Assembly (NCBI RefSeq): GCF_009877435.1
Contig: NZ_WXEX01000010.1
Span: 78,930 to 142,929, forward strand
Direction of reading: 5' to 3'
DNA: 64,000 nt
Origin: Heliomicrobium gestii
GTDB taxonomy: Bacteria > Bacillota > Desulfitobacteriia > Heliobacteriales > Heliobacteriaceae
The notes under the pieces were generated by a model that ran no database searches, was not told the DNA's origin, and saw only the letters and a list, made by a program, of their open reading frames with translations. Positions 1 to 11,820 of the stretch are shown here, piece by piece. How positions within the stretch are numbered: position 1 is the first letter of the stretch; every line of letters begins with the position of its first letter. The position numbers and the translations under genes were made by a program.

Positions 1-78
1 GGGACATACGACTCAAGGCCTGCTATAATTGCTTTTATACGAGGGAAACGAACAATTCTGATGTTTCGAGGTTGATCG

Positions 79-2832
79 ATGAAAGCTGTCACTCCCATGA
101 TGAGACAATATCAGGAGATCAAAAACCGCCAGCCTGACGCCATCCTCTTTTTTCGTCTCGGCGATTTTTACGAGATGTTTGGACCGGATGCGCTCCTGGC
201 CTCACGAGAATTAGAAATAACCCTGACAGGGCGAGACGCCGGTTTAAAAGAGCGCATCCCCATGTGCGGCGTGCCCTACCACTCGGCTCAGGGGTACATA
301 TCGCGTCTCGTCGAGAAAGGCTATAAGGTCGCCATCTGTGAGCAGGTGGAAGACCCGGCGGCCGCCAAAGGGATTGTCCGGCGGGAGATCGTCCGCGTCG
401 TCACTCCGGGCACCCTCATGGACACGAATGTCCTTGAAGAAAAGAGCAATAACTACCTCGTCGCTGTGGCCCACCTCTCTGATGAGTGGGGACTGGCGGC
501 GCTCGATGTCTTCACCGGCGATTTTCTGACGGCGCGCTGGCATGATCGCGACATGGCTGCTTTTCAAGCAGAAATTCTGCGCCTGAGTCCCAAGGAACTG
601 CTCGTTCACCCGGTTGTGGCGGCCAACTTCGCCGACCTGGCGGAAGGCTGGCGGAAGCAGGGCATCCTTGTCAGCCCTTTTCCGGCAGAGGGTCTGACCT
701 TGGAACAAGCGACAACAGTTCTCAAAAGGCAGTTTCAACTGTCTAGCCTGGAAGCCTTCGGCTGCGCCCACTGGCCGGCGGCCATTGTTGCCGCCGCCAT
801 CAATCTCCGTTACGTCCAGGAAACGCAGCGGGCCAATCTGCCCCACATCACGCGCTTGCGGAGTTACACGACAGAGCGTTTCATGCGCCTTGACCCAGCG
901 ACCCGCCGCAACCTGGAACTGACCCAGACGATGCGCGAGGGCAGCCGCAAAGGCGCACTGTTGGGCGTCATCGACAAGACTATCACCGCCATGGGCGGCC
1001 GGTTGATCAAGCGCTGGCTCGAACAGCCGCTGACAGACGCAGAGGCCATCTGCCAGCGCCAGGCTGTCGTTTCGGCGTTGGTGGATGACGGCCTGATGCG
1101 CCAGGACATCCGCGCCGGATTGCGAACCGTCTACGATCTGGAGCGGCTCGCCGGCAAGGTGGCCTACGGTTCAGCCAACGGCCGGGACCTGATCGCCCTG
1201 GCCTCATCGCTGGAGGCGCTGCCTCCGCTTCTGGACAAGCTTCGCCAGGGACCGCCGGTGCTCGATAGGCTTGCCCGCCAGATTGACCCGCTCACACCGG
1301 TGGCCCAATGCATTGTTGAAACGCTCGTCGACGAGCCTCCCGTCTCTGTTCGCGACGGAGGTCTGATCCGCAGCGGCTTTCACCCGGAAGTGGACGAACT
1401 GCGGGATAGCGCCGGTTCCGGCAAGGAGTGGCTGGCCCGCATTGAGCAACGAGAGCGGGAGCGGACAGGGATCCGGTCGCTAAAGGTCGGTTTCAACAAA
1501 GTCTTCGGCTATTATATCGAGGTGTCCAAAGCCAACATGGCCAGCGTTCCTGCCGACTATATCCGCAAGCAAACCTTGACCAACGGCGAACGCTATATCA
1601 CACCGGAACTGAAAACCTACGAGGAGAAAATCCTTGGCGCCGAAGAGAAGCTGACCCAGTTGGAATACGGCCTTTTTACGGAACTGCGCGACGCCGTCGA
1701 GGCTGTTCTGCCGCAGTTGCAGAAGACAGCTGAGCAGGTGGCCCATCTCGATGTGTTTGCCTCCCTGGCCCAGGTGGCCGTCGAGCAGGGCTATGTCTGT
1801 CCTGCTATCCACGATGGGATGGAGATTCAGATTCAGGGCGGACGCCATCCTGTCGTGGAGGCCCACCTGGGACCGGGCGTCTTTGTTCCCAACGACACGC
1901 GCTTTGACGACGGCGAGGCGCTGCTCTTGATCACCGGTCCCAATATGGCTGGCAAGAGCACCTACATGCGCCAGGTTGCCTTGATCGTGCTCCTGGCCCA
2001 GGTGGGTTCTTTTGTGCCGGCCACGTCGGCTTCTGTCGGGGTGGTGGACCGCATCTTTACCCGCGTCGGCGCCTCAGACGACCTCGCGACAGGCCAGAGC
2101 ACCTTCATGGTCGAGATGACAGAAGTGGCCCATATCCTCCACCATGCCACACCACGCAGCCTCGTCATTCTCGATGAGGTGGGGCGCGGGACCAGCACCT
2201 TTGACGGCATGGCCATCGCCTGGGCCGTGGCAGAGGCCATCCAGCGTCTCGGGGCCAAATCGCTCTTTGCCACCCACTATCACGAACTGGTTCGCCTGGA
2301 AGAAAGGCTGCCCAGCGTGCGCTGTTACACCATCGCTGTCCGCGAATCTGGCGACGATATCGTCTTTTTGCACCAGATCCGCCCTGGCGGTGTCAATAAA
2401 AGCTACGGCATCCAGGTGGCTCGCTTGGCTGGACTGCCCTCATCGGTCATCCTGCGGGCCCGGGAGATCCTGGCCGGCTTGGAAAGCAACCAGGATAAAA
2501 GGCCGGCTCCCGGCGTCAATCCTTCGACGGCCTGGATGCCGCTGGAGTGTACCGTCCACACCCATATTGAAGGCGGAGAAGCAACGTTTTGTCATCCTTC
2601 AACGGAAAAAGATATAACAGACGCTTCCGACGTTCTTGTCGCCGATGGCGGTGATGCAGGTCAATTGATGCTCTTCGGCGAAAAAGACTCGTCTGCAGTG
2701 CAACGCAAAGACAGCGAGACGGCCTCCCGCCTGGTCGACGAATTGGGCCGCCTGGACATCAACCGCATGACCCCCCTGGACGCCCTCAACTGGTTGGCCA
2801 AACAGCAGAAAAAGCTGAAACGGGGGAGGTAG
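79..2832 (+). CDS. mutS: DNA mismatch repair protein MutS
   Basis: Mismatch-recognition ATPase that binds mispairs and recruits MutL. The N-terminal mismatch-binding motif FYE is visible at residues 30-32 (GDFYEMF), and the Walker A loop GPNMAGKST starts near residue 620, followed by DDLATGQSTFMVEM, the Walker B segment LVILDEVGRGTSTFDG and the ATHYHEL switch. At 917 residues it is slightly longer than usual (about 850-880); the extra length is a poorly conserved linker around residues 800-880 before the C-terminal helical tail. The ATG follows GAGG at 69-72. It is first in an operon with mutL, which starts two bases after its stop. A TATAAT hexamer lies at 22-27, but no convincing -35 partner is visible. 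Confidence 0.98.
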   Translation: MKAVTPMMRQYQEIKNRQPDAILFFRLGDFYEMFGPDALLASRELEITLTGRDAGLKERIPMCGVPYHSAQGYISRLVEKGYKVAICEQVEDPAAAKGIVRREIVRVVTPGTLMDTNVLEEKSNNYLVAVAHLSDEWGLAALDVFTGDFLTARWHDRDMAAFQAEILRLSPKELLVHPVVAANFADLAEGWRKQGILVSPFPAEGLTLEQATTVLKRQFQLSSLEAFGCAHWPAAIVAAAINLRYVQETQRANLPHITRLRSYTTERFMRLDPATRRNLELTQTMREGSRKGALLGVIDKTITAMGGRLIKRWLEQPLTDAEAICQRQAVVSALVDDGLMRQDIRAGLRTVYDLERLAGKVAYGSANGRDLIALASSLEALPPLLDKLRQGPPVLDRLARQIDPLTPVAQCIVETLVDEPPVSVRDGGLIRSGFHPEVDELRDSAGSGKEWLARIEQRERERTGIRSLKVGFNKVFGYYIEVSKANMASVPADYIRKQTLTNGERYITPELKTYEEKILGAEEKLTQLEYGLFTELRDAVEAVLPQLQKTAEQVAHLDVFASLAQVAVEQGYVCPAIHDGMEIQIQGGRHPVVEAHLGPGVFVPNDTRFDDGEALLLITGPNMAGKSTYMRQVALIVLLAQVGSFVPATSASVGVVDRIFTRVGASDDLATGQSTFMVEMTEVAHILHHATPRSLVILDEVGRGTSTFDGMAIAWAVAEAIQRLGAKSLFATHYHELVRLEERLPSVRCYTIAVRESGDDIVFLHQIRPGGVNKSYGIQVARLAGLPSSVILRAREILAGLESNQDKRPAPGVNPSTAWMPLECTVHTHIEGGEATFCHPSTEKDITDASDVLVADGGDAGQLMLFGEKDSSAVQRKDSETASRLVDELGRLDINRMTPLDALNWLAKQQKKLKRGR

Positions 2833-2834
2833 TC

Positions 2835-4799
<1,965 letters not shown>

Positions 4800-4801
4800 T
4801 C

Positions 4802-5653
4802 ATGGCGCTACCGGAACATAGACAGGATGTGTTTCTCGAACATCCCGGAACAGAACTTCGGATCACAACCGTCCATAAAAGCACCCCGAGCGTCGAAGCA
4901 AGAGCCAGGGCGCTGGCGGCGGAACTGGGCGCCCTTTTTGTCCCGCGAGAGGGGAAATCAGCTGAGCGCCTGGCCCAGGAGGCTGGCGAAAAGGCGATCT
5001 TGATTGTTGAGAAGAATCGATTGACTCTGCGCCAGGGGGAGGACGCCTTCTTTTTTCACCCGAATATGGCCACCTTGCGCATTCGCGCCGTAAAAGAAGG
5101 AAAGTGGGATCCCCTCGTCCATGCCCTCGACATCCGACCGGGCGACCGGATCCTTGACTGCACCCTCGGTCTGGGCGCCGACGCCCTTGTGGCCGCTTCC
5201 GTTGTCGGTGACAGAGGAGAAGTGATCGGGATCGAACACAGTCCCTTGATCGCGCTGATTGTCCGCGAGGGTCTGCAACAGCCGCTACAGGGGCGTGTCG
5301 CCGCTCTGCAACAGGCGATGGGGCGCATCCGTGTCGTCCAGGGGGACCACCGCGCCCTGCTCAGTGGCTTTTCAGACGGCAGCTTTGACAGCGTCTACTT
5401 TGACCCGATGTTTCGAAGGCCCCAGCGCGCCTCCAACGGAATCGGCGGTCTTCGTCAATTGGCCGATCCCCGTCCCCTCGAAGCGGCGGTGATCGCCGAG
5501 GCGCGCCGCGTCGCTCGCCGTCGAGTGGTGCTGAAGGAACGGCGTGATAGTCTCGAATGGGAGCGCTTAGCGCCCGAACGGATCGAATGCGGAAGATACG
5601 CCCCTGTGGCTTACGGCATCTGGAGCGGAGGAGGTGGAAACCCTTGGGAATGA
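4802..5653 (+). CDS. class I SAM-dependent methyltransferase, RsmJ/DUF548-like
   Basis: Predicted S-adenosylmethionine-dependent methyltransferase of about 283 residues. The SAM-binding loop reads ILDCTLGLGADAL near residue 120, followed by GEVIGIEHSPLIA, and the FDSVYFDPMFRRP motif resembles the NPPF/DPMF catalytic loop of RsmJ (16S rRNA guanine-N2 methyltransferase). The N-terminal part (ITTVHKSTPSVEARARALA) matches the family entry domain. I place the start at ATG 4802, six bases after AGGAG; a TTG at 4796 is the alternative. Its position between mutL and miaA suggests co-transcription. The exact RNA substrate is inferred from family resemblance only. Confidence 0.8.
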   Translation: MALPEHRQDVFLEHPGTELRITTVHKSTPSVEARARALAAELGALFVPREGKSAERLAQEAGEKAILIVEKNRLTLRQGEDAFFFHPNMATLRIRAVKEGKWDPLVHALDIRPGDRILDCTLGLGADALVAASVVGDRGEVIGIEHSPLIALIVREGLQQPLQGRVAALQQAMGRIRVVQGDHRALLSGFSDGSFDSVYFDPMFRRPQRASNGIGGLRQLADPRPLEAAVIAEARRVARRRVVLKERRDSLEWERLAPERIECGRYAPVAYGIWSGGGGNPWE

Positions 5654-6684
5654 TCCCCCAGTTCGGTGGCGATGTCCTCACTGCGCCAGACATCAACGGC
5701 GACGGTCATCTGCTCCCGCTCGTGCTTATTGTGGGACCCACGGCGGTGGGCAAGTCTGATGCCGGCATCGCCCTGGCCCAGCGTTTCAACGGTGAGATCA
5801 TCTCCGGTGACTCGATGCAGGTCTACCGGGGAATGGATATCGGAACAGCCAAGCTGAAACCGGAGGAGCGGGGCGGCATCATCCATCACATGATCGATAT
5901 TCTCGATCCCGATCAGCCCTTCAGTGTGGCCGACTTTCAACGACGTGTCACGGCGCTCATCGCCGACATCGTCGGACGGGGCCGGTTGCCGATCCTGGTG
6001 GGCGGCACGGGGCTCTATGTCCGGTCGATCATCGATCACTATGCCTTCACCGACGAAGCGACGGATCTGGAACTGCGCCAGCGATTGGAGGAGGAAGCCG
6101 CGTCTTTCGGGCTGGAAGTCCTGCACAACCGGCTGACCGAGGTGGACCCCGCTGCGGCCCGGCGGATCCATGTGAATGACCGCAAGCGCATCATCCGCGC
6201 CCTGGAGGTCTATCATCTGACAGGACGCCGCCAGAGCGATTTTCACTACGCCGACGCCATTCAACAGCCGAAATACCGTCTTGCCCCCATTGCCCTAACG
6301 ATGGAACGGCAAGAGTTGTACCGTCGCATTGACCTGCGTGCCCAGATCATGATAGAATCGGGTTTAGTGGAAGAAGTAAAAGGGCTCCTAAAACGGGGAT
6401 TCCCGCCAACGCTTCCATCGATGCAGGCCATCGGTTACAAGGAAATCGTCGGGTATCTTCAGGGCGAATACGACCTGACACAGGCACTCTACTTACTGCA
6501 GCGGAATACGCGGCATTTTGCCAAGCGTCAGTATACATGGTTTCGCCGGGACTCCCGGCTGATCTGGTTTGCCGCCGACGCCATTGAGCGAGAGAAACTG
6601 CTGGAGGGCATGTGCAACGCCGTTCGGAACGCTCTTGGAGGGCATGTAGAGAGAAATATAAATGATGGAGGGGCACTCAGATGA
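5644..6684 (+). CDS. miaA: tRNA dimethylallyltransferase MiaA
   Basis: Transfers a dimethylallyl group to N6 of A37 in tRNAs reading UNN codons. The P-loop [15 protein letters not shown], the [19 protein letters not shown] substrate loop, HHMIDILDP, and [12 protein letters not shown] are all present in the expected order, and the [13 protein letters not shown] motif ends the domain. The start is TTG 5644, or ATG 5650 two codons later, behind GGAGGAGGTGG at 5627-5637. It overlaps the methyltransferase stop by about 10 bases. Its last bases form ATGA with the hfq start at 6681, the classical miaA-hfq coupling. Confidence 0.97.
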   Translation: MGMIPQFGGDVLTAPDINGDGHLLPLVLIVGPTAVGKSDAGIALAQRFNGEIISGDSMQVYRGMDIGTAKLKPEERGGIIHHMIDILDPDQPFSVADFQRRVTALIADIVGRGRLPILVGGTGLYVRSIIDHYAFTDEATDLELRQRLEEEAASFGLEVLHNRLTEVDPAAARRIHVNDRKRIIRALEVYHLTGRRQSDFHYADAIQQPKYRLAPIALTMERQELYRRIDLRAQIMIESGLVEEVKGLLKRGFPPTLPSMQAIGYKEIVGYLQGEYDLTQALYLLQRNTRHFAKRQYTWFRRDSRLIWFAADAIEREKLLEGMCNAVRNALGGHVERNINDGGALR

Positions 6685-6917
6685 CCAAGCAACTTAATCT
6701 TCAGGATGCATTCCTGAATCAAGTGCGCAAAGAAAACCTCCCTGTCACCATTTTTTTGGTGAACGGCTTCCAAATCAAGGGGATGGTCAAAGGCTTTGAC
6801 AGCTTTACCGTCTTTCTTGACGTAGAAGGCAAACAACAGATGGTCTACAAGCACGCCATCTCGACGATTATGCCGCTGCGACCGGTCTCGCTTTCCATGG
6901 ATGCCAATAAAGCCTAA
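6681..6917 (+). CDS. hfq: RNA chaperone Hfq
   Basis: Sm-like hexameric RNA-binding protein of 78 residues that aids small-RNA pairing and mRNA stability control. Sm1 ([19 protein letters not shown]) and the Sm2 signature YKHAIST are visible, as is the N-terminal [12 protein letters not shown] that lines the uridine-binding proximal pore. Length is typical of Firmicutes. The start codon overlaps the miaA stop (ATGA), implying translational coupling, and an intrinsic terminator follows 12 bases after the stop, closing the mutS-hfq operon. Confidence 0.98.
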   Translation: MTKQLNLQDAFLNQVRKENLPVTIFLVNGFQIKGMVKGFDSFTVFLDVEGKQQMVYKHAISTIMPLRPVSLSMDANKA

Positions 6918-6929
6918 CGGAGACAACCC

Positions 6930-6960
6930 AAAAAACGCCTCGTCTTGAGGCGTTTTTTTA
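6930..6960 (+). terminator. intrinsic terminator of the mutS-hfq operon
   Basis: Inverted repeat AACGCCTC/GAGGCGTT around a short TCTT-type loop, followed by a run of T. The upstream A-run makes it potentially bidirectional. Confidence 0.9.
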
Positions 6961-7103
6961 CGCCCATAAACTTGATTATATTAGAATAGTTGGCAGGATT
7001 ATGAAATATTTTGGGAGAATATTTGGTGAGACTCGGTATGATCTACCAACGTCTCAGGATGATTGAAAACGTGGGGAAGACGAACAGAATCGAGGTGGCT
7101 GGA

Positions 7104-7928
7104 ATGGAGGAACTGTCAGAACGGACGGAACAAAGGGACATGGACGACAAGGCCCAGCCGAAGCGAAGGGGCCGAATCGCTGCTGCCGGTTTTACGGGTG
7201 AAACGGTTGCAGGACCCCTCTCACCATCACTGCCCCCCTATAAGCACAAAAAAAAAGCCGCCCGTTCACGAAGGCCCTACCTTCTCCTGACTGCGGTGGC
7301 GCTCCTGCTGATCCTTGGGGGAGGAGCGGTCGCGTGGTGGAGCGGTTGGAGCCCCCTTGTCGCAACGGTCTCTACGCTTTCCGGTGGGAGAATCACCGGG
7401 CCCGGCATAAACCTGGCGACTCGTGAGCGGGATCTGTCAGCGCCGAAGGAGGCTTCAGATGCTCTTGCCGGTGGGTCGGAGAGAAAATCCGCGCCCGGAG
7501 AACCCAGTTGGGGAGATGGGTGGGTGACGGAGATGACCTCCGATAGTCTCCCCTTTATCCCGGTCGCCCTGGTTCCGCTTACAGGCGGTCGCGCCGTTGC
7601 CGCCGATCCGCAAGGCATGCTGTATATTCTGGACCCTGAAGGCAAGGTGGAACGGCAGTTCGGCCGCAGCGCCGGCAGCGAAGTGACCAAGCTCACCGGT
7701 CTTGCCGTCGATCCCAGGGGGTATATTTTTGTGGGGACCGACGAACGCATTGAGGTTTGGCATGGAACGGGCGAGTTTGCTTCCTATTTTTCCGTTGGCG
7801 GCGGTGTGACATCGCTTGCGGTAAATGAGGAGGGAAAATTGCTTGTTAGCGATCGAAATGGCAAGATCAAAATATTTTCGGCGGCCAGACCAGGGAATTC
7901 GCTATTGATGTCGAAATATCCAGAATAA
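7104..7928 (+). CDS. single-pass membrane protein with NHL/propeller-like C-terminal part
   Basis: Unrecognised protein. With the preferred ATG at 7104 (GAGGTGG five bases upstream) it has 274 residues; an open frame reaches back to a TTG at 7011. A basic cytoplasmic N-terminus is followed by one hydrophobic helix (YLLLTAVALLLILGGGAVAW, roughly residues 55-75), then a presumed external domain with NHL-like repeats such as GMLYILDPEGKVERQFG and KLTGLAVDPRGYIFVGTDE. Such repeats usually form beta-propeller blades, but only three or so are visible, fewer than a full propeller. It precedes another membrane protein by about 30 bases, so the two are probably co-transcribed. No function is assigned. 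Confidence 0.7.
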   Translation: MEELSERTEQRDMDDKAQPKRRGRIAAAGFTGETVAGPLSPSLPPYKHKKKAARSRRPYLLLTAVALLLILGGGAVAWWSGWSPLVATVSTLSGGRITGPGINLATRERDLSAPKEASDALAGGSERKSAPGEPSWGDGWVTEMTSDSLPFIPVALVPLTGGRAVAADPQGMLYILDPEGKVERQFGRSAGSEVTKLTGLAVDPRGYIFVGTDERIEVWHGTGEFASYFSVGGGVTSLAVNEEGKLLVSDRNGKIKIFSAARPGNSLLMSKYPE

Positions 7929-7960
7929 AGGGTCATCTCTTTTGAACGGAGATGGTGAAC

Positions 7961-8776
7961 ATGAGCATCTTCCCCTGGGAGAGCCAATGGGAAATGGTCG
8001 CCTGGTTCGCGCTCTTTGGAGGGTTCGCCCACTACAGCGACCAACTGTCAGCCGCTATGCTCCAGCGTGGTTTTTTACGACAAAAGACGTGGTGGCTGCG
8101 GTGCGGGGCCGCCTGCCTGGCGGCGGGAATCTATCCGCTTTTTTATCTGGGAGCCGATGTAATCGTCGGTGAAGCGACACGCATGGCCGAGACGCCGCTG
8201 TCGGTTATGGGGCGCTCGATGGCTGCCGGCGTGCTGGCGATGGGGGCGACGATGCTCGTATCGACTGGCAGGTACCTATCCTTGCAGCGGGAGGTATTGA
8301 TCGAACAGGTCCTGGCAGGTTGGGATTTTGAATTTGATGACTTGGTGGAGGATCAGGTTTGGACAGCTCACTCCATTCCGGATCTGAATGATCTGAACAG
8401 CCGCTTCGGCAGAGGTCGTCTGTCCGTTGCCGTTTTGAACAGGGAGGGAGAGGTGCTCACCATCGGAGTGCGTCGCTCCAGTCACCTCCGATTTGGGCCC
8501 CAGGAGCCTTACCAATTGACGGCCTGGATCGGTTTGGAGGGAGGCCAAGCGGCGGCGATCTGGTTTCGGACAGAAGAGGACCGGCGTTCTCCTTCCGATG
8601 AGGAGCTGGATGAGGTGAGGCGAGTGTTCCAAAGCCTGCAAAAACGACAGATCGATCTGCGGTTCGTCCTCTTCTACAATGGCGCTCAGGTCCAATGTCT
8701 CTATGCCGGTCCGCCGTCTCCGTCGGGTCACCAGGGGATGATGCCGGTCAACCGCGAATCGACACACACCCTGTGA
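7961..8776 (+). CDS. membrane protein of unknown function
   Basis: About 271 residues with three hydrophobic N-terminal helices (MVAWFALFGGFAHY, CGAACLAAGIYPLFYLGADV, MAAGVLAMGATMLV) and a soluble C-terminal half of roughly 170 residues that is acidic and predicted mixed alpha/beta. The C-terminal half has an alternating pattern (LSVAVLNREGEVLTIGVRR) reminiscent of a GAF or PAS-type fold, but no diagnostic motif is seen. ATG at 7961 is preferred; ATG 7952 lies too close to GGAG. It ends just before an intrinsic terminator, so it is the last gene of a two-gene unit. Confidence 0.7.
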   Translation: MSIFPWESQWEMVAWFALFGGFAHYSDQLSAAMLQRGFLRQKTWWLRCGAACLAAGIYPLFYLGADVIVGEATRMAETPLSVMGRSMAAGVLAMGATMLVSTGRYLSLQREVLIEQVLAGWDFEFDDLVEDQVWTAHSIPDLNDLNSRFGRGRLSVAVLNREGEVLTIGVRRSSHLRFGPQEPYQLTAWIGLEGGQAAAIWFRTEEDRRSPSDEELDEVRRVFQSLQKRQIDLRFVLFYNGAQVQCLYAGPPSPSGHQGMMPVNRESTHTL

Positions 8777-8793
8777 AGCCCATTTAGCTGCGC

Positions 8794-8827
8794 AAAGCCT
8801 GGCGTTTATGCCGGGCTTTGTTTTTTT
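8794..8827 (+). terminator. intrinsic terminator
   Basis: Stem AAAGCCTGGC/GCCGGGCTTT with a GTTTAT loop, followed by seven T residues, 17 bases after the preceding stop. Confidence 0.85.
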
Positions 8828-8880
8828 CTGGACAGCGCGATCATAGGATTTATGGATCAGGCAAACGGGAGGTGACCGAC

Positions 8881-9918
8881 TTGAAAATCCGGGTGAATAT
8901 TAACGCCGACTCACAACCGTCCTTGCTGAGCAAGACATCCTGGCTTCCCGTGCCGAACCCTTTGATACGCGGCGGATTGGCTGAGGGCAGTGAGGAGCGA
9001 GGCAAGGAAGATAGGGAGCCCGACAAGATTGGGATTACCGGAAAGCTTGGAGAAAAGGTCAAGGCCTCAGGCAAGATTCAGGAGATCCTTGATGAGATCA
9101 CGGGGCTCGTAGGGCTCCAGGAAATCAAAGCGCTCATCCATGAATTGCGTTCTTTCGTGGAAATCCGTCAGCTCCGGGGCAAAGAGGGGCTGCTCAATGA
9201 ACCGATGTCCTTGCACATGATTTTCAAGGGCAATCCAGGCTCAGGAAAAACGACAGTAGCTCGCCTGATCGGGCGGCTTTTTAAGGAACTGGGCGTGTTG
9301 CCCAAAGGTCATATTGTCGAGGTGGAGCGAGCTGATCTCGTCGGGGAATACATTGGGCACACGGCCGTGAAGGCGCGGGAACAGGTAAAAAAAGCGCTCG
9401 GCGGGGTGCTCTTCATTGATGAGGCCTACTCCTTGGCCCGAGGAGGCGAAAAGGATTTCGGCAAGGAGTGCATCGATTGCCTCGTTCGGGCCATGGAGGA
9501 TCACCGGGACAGCCTGATCCTGATCCTAGCCGGCTATAAGGATGAGATGGAGTATTTCCTGCACTGCAATCCAGGGATCCGCTCCCGCTTTCCCATTCAG
9601 TTGGAATTTCCCGATTACACGACGACGGAACTGTTGGCCATCGCTGACGCCATGGTGGCGCAGCGGCAATACCGCATGTCTGGTGAAGCCCGGTTAACGC
9701 TGCGCAACTTTTTGCTCCACCAGGAAAAGTTCGGCCACCAACACCGGGGAAATGCCCGCCTTGTCCGCAATATCGCCGAAAAAGCGATTCGCCGCCAAGC
9801 TGTCCGCTTGCTCCATGCCTACGACTATCAGAAGATCTCCCGAGAGGCCTTGATGACGCTGGAAGCTCAAGATATGCTTGAAGGCTGCAATCTGGCCGGC
9901 TTGGAAACGTCATCATAG
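8881..9918 (+). CDS. spoVK: SpoVK/CbxX-type AAA+ ATPase
   Basis: AAA+ protein of about 345 residues resembling stage V sporulation protein K and the CbxX/CfqX Rubisco-activase-like family. Walker A is GNPGSGKTTVARL, Walker B is GVLFIDEAYSLA, followed by the sensor segment LILILAGYKDEM and an arginine-finger region GIRSRFP. The conserved entry motif LDEITGLVGLQEIKALIHEL is present. The TTG start at 8881 has GGGAGGTGA nine bases upstream; the first 50 residues are variable. It is followed by hflX and ynbB, the order seen around spoVK in Bacillus. A role in spore maturation is inferred from family name and synteny. Confidence 0.9.
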   Translation: MKIRVNINADSQPSLLSKTSWLPVPNPLIRGGLAEGSEERGKEDREPDKIGITGKLGEKVKASGKIQEILDEITGLVGLQEIKALIHELRSFVEIRQLRGKEGLLNEPMSLHMIFKGNPGSGKTTVARLIGRLFKELGVLPKGHIVEVERADLVGEYIGHTAVKAREQVKKALGGVLFIDEAYSLARGGEKDFGKECIDCLVRAMEDHRDSLILILAGYKDEMEYFLHCNPGIRSRFPIQLEFPDYTTTELLAIADAMVAQRQYRMSGEARLTLRNFLLHQEKFGHQHRGNARLVRNIAEKAIRRQAVRLLHAYDYQKISREALMTLEAQDMLEGCNLAGLETSS

Positions 9919-9987
9919 GTGAATGCCTTGGTCATGTCGATGACCCTGCCGCTAGTAAAAAGGTCATGGTTATGGTAAAATGTTGCT

Positions 9988-11820
9988 ATGAGTGATCAAC
10001 GCATAAAAGGCAACCTGGATGGTGTCGCGCGCAGCCGCCTGGACCGGTTGAGCGGGCTGCTGGAACTGCAGATGGACGCTGATTTGCTCCTTGACCCGGA
10101 AGTGGGTAAGGAGCTTGTTTTGTTTACCTCCCTCACGGGACGGGAGGTGGCCCTTTTCGTGGACCGGCGCGGACGAGTGGTCGATCTTGCGGTCGGTGAT
10201 GCCCACACGGTGGCCATGAGCGACCATGATGGCCGCCGAGGGACGCAGCGCCTGGCCGGTGTGCGCTGTGTCCACACCCACCCTGGGGACAGTCCTCACT
10301 TGAGCGATGTCGATCTGTCGGCCTTGCGTCAACTTCGCCTTGACTGCATGGCTGTAATTGCCGCCGCCGAGCCTCACCGCGGTTCAGTGGCCTGCCTGTC
10401 GCCTGGCGGTGAAGTCGCCATTGAGATGACTGGGCCGCTGAAATACGAGAAGCTGTGCGCCTTTCCCTGGCGGGAAGCGGTGCGCCTCTATGAAAAGAGC
10501 GCCTCCACGGTGGAGACGGTGGTGACAGGAGCGGAAAAAGAACGGGCCTTTCTCATCGGCCTGGAAGGGAACGCTTTTGATGAGGAACCACCGCTGGAGG
10601 AACTGGCTCAACTGGCTGAGACGGCGGGCGCCGTCGTCGTCGGTCGAATGACCCAACGCCTAGAACGGCCCGATCGGTCCACTTATCTCGGTTCGGGAAA
10701 AATCCGCGAACTTTCATTAGCTGTGCAGGTGACACGGGCCGACCTGCTGATCGCTGACGAGGAGTTATCGCCAGCCCAGCAACGACGGTTGGAAAGCCTC
10801 ACAGGGGCCCGGGTCGTCGACCGGACGGCTCTGATCCTGGACATCTTCGCCAGCCGCGCTCGAACCCGGGAAGGCAAATTACAGGTGGAATTGGCCCAAT
10901 TGCAGTACCTGTTGCCGCGATTGACCGGCCAGGGCCAGGCATTATCCCGCCTCGGCGGCGGCATCGGCACCCGCGGCCCCGGCGAGACGAAGCTTGAGAC
11001 AGACCGTCGCCACCTGCGGCGGCGAATGACTGAACTGGAAGGCGAACTCAACCATGTTCGTCATCACCGGGAACGGTTGCGCCATTCGCGGCAGCGCTCA
11101 GACCTGCCGTTGATCTCCATGGTCGGTTATACAAATGCCGGCAAGTCGACCCTGAGCAGCTTGCTCGTGTCGAGGCTCGCCCCGCTGGGAGGCCCGAGTC
11201 CCGGCGGGGAAGACAAACTCTTCGCGACCCTCGATCCGACGACGCGGCGAATCCGGCTGCCCGGAGAGCGGGATGTGCTGATCTCCGATACGGTCGGCTT
11301 TATCCGCAAACTGCCCCACTCATTGGTGCGCGCCTTCCGGGCCACTTTGGAGGAGATCGTCGCCGCTGACCTGTTGCTGCATGTCGTCGACGCCTCCCAC
11401 CCGGCAGCGGTTGAACAGTTGAAGACGGTGGAAGCGGTGCTGACAGAGATCGGCGCCGGTGAGAAGCCGGTGCTGACAGTGCTGAACAAGATCGACAGGG
11501 TGACGGCGAACGACATGGATGGCTCCCTGCTGCCAATAGGACCGTGGGTCGCCCTTTCAGCGCATACGGGAGAAGGCGTCGATACTCTTTTGGCGACCAT
11601 CGCCCAGATGTTGCCGAGTGATCGCGTTACCATTGACGCGCTGATTCCTTATAACCAAGGGAATCAGATCGATTCCTTTTACCGGAGCGGGGTGGTTCGC
11701 CAAGTGACTTATGAGGCAGAAGGCGTCCGTATCCGCGCCGATGTGCCGAAAGCCTTTGCCCGATTGTTTCGTGGCGGCAATGCCATAAAAGGGGATAACG
11801 GCAACGGCGAGACGCCGTAA
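9988..11820 (+). CDS. hflX: ribosome-associated GTPase HflX with JAMM-like N-terminal extension
   Basis: HflX GTPases bind the 50S subunit and split stalled ribosomes. The usual region starts near residue 185 (AFLIGLEG), with the glycine-rich GGGIGTRGPGETKLETDRR motif, G1 GYTNAGKST, G3 DTVGFIRKLP and G4 NKID. At 610 residues it is about 180 longer than typical HflX. The extra N-terminal segment contains HTHPGDSPHLSDVD at residues 96-109, an exact H-x-H-x7-S-x2-D pattern as in JAMM/MPN metallo-isopeptidases, with a candidate Glu at 53. Whether the site is active is unknown. ATG 9988 is well placed, although the Shine-Dalgarno is weak. Confidence 0.95.
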   Translation: MSDQRIKGNLDGVARSRLDRLSGLLELQMDADLLLDPEVGKELVLFTSLTGREVALFVDRRGRVVDLAVGDAHTVAMSDHDGRRGTQRLAGVRCVHTHPGDSPHLSDVDLSALRQLRLDCMAVIAAAEPHRGSVACLSPGGEVAIEMTGPLKYEKLCAFPWREAVRLYEKSASTVETVVTGAEKERAFLIGLEGNAFDEEPPLEELAQLAETAGAVVVGRMTQRLERPDRSTYLGSGKIRELSLAVQVTRADLLIADEELSPAQQRRLESLTGARVVDRTALILDIFASRARTREGKLQVELAQLQYLLPRLTGQGQALSRLGGGIGTRGPGETKLETDRRHLRRRMTELEGELNHVRHHRERLRHSRQRSDLPLISMVGYTNAGKSTLSSLLVSRLAPLGGPSPGGEDKLFATLDPTTRRIRLPGERDVLISDTVGFIRKLPHSLVRAFRATLEEIVAADLLLHVVDASHPAAVEQLKTVEAVLTEIGAGEKPVLTVLNKIDRVTANDMDGSLLPIGPWVALSAHTGEGVDTLLATIAQMLPSDRVTIDALIPYNQGNQIDSFYRSGVVRQVTYEAEGVRIRADVPKAFARLFRGGNAIKGDNGNGETP

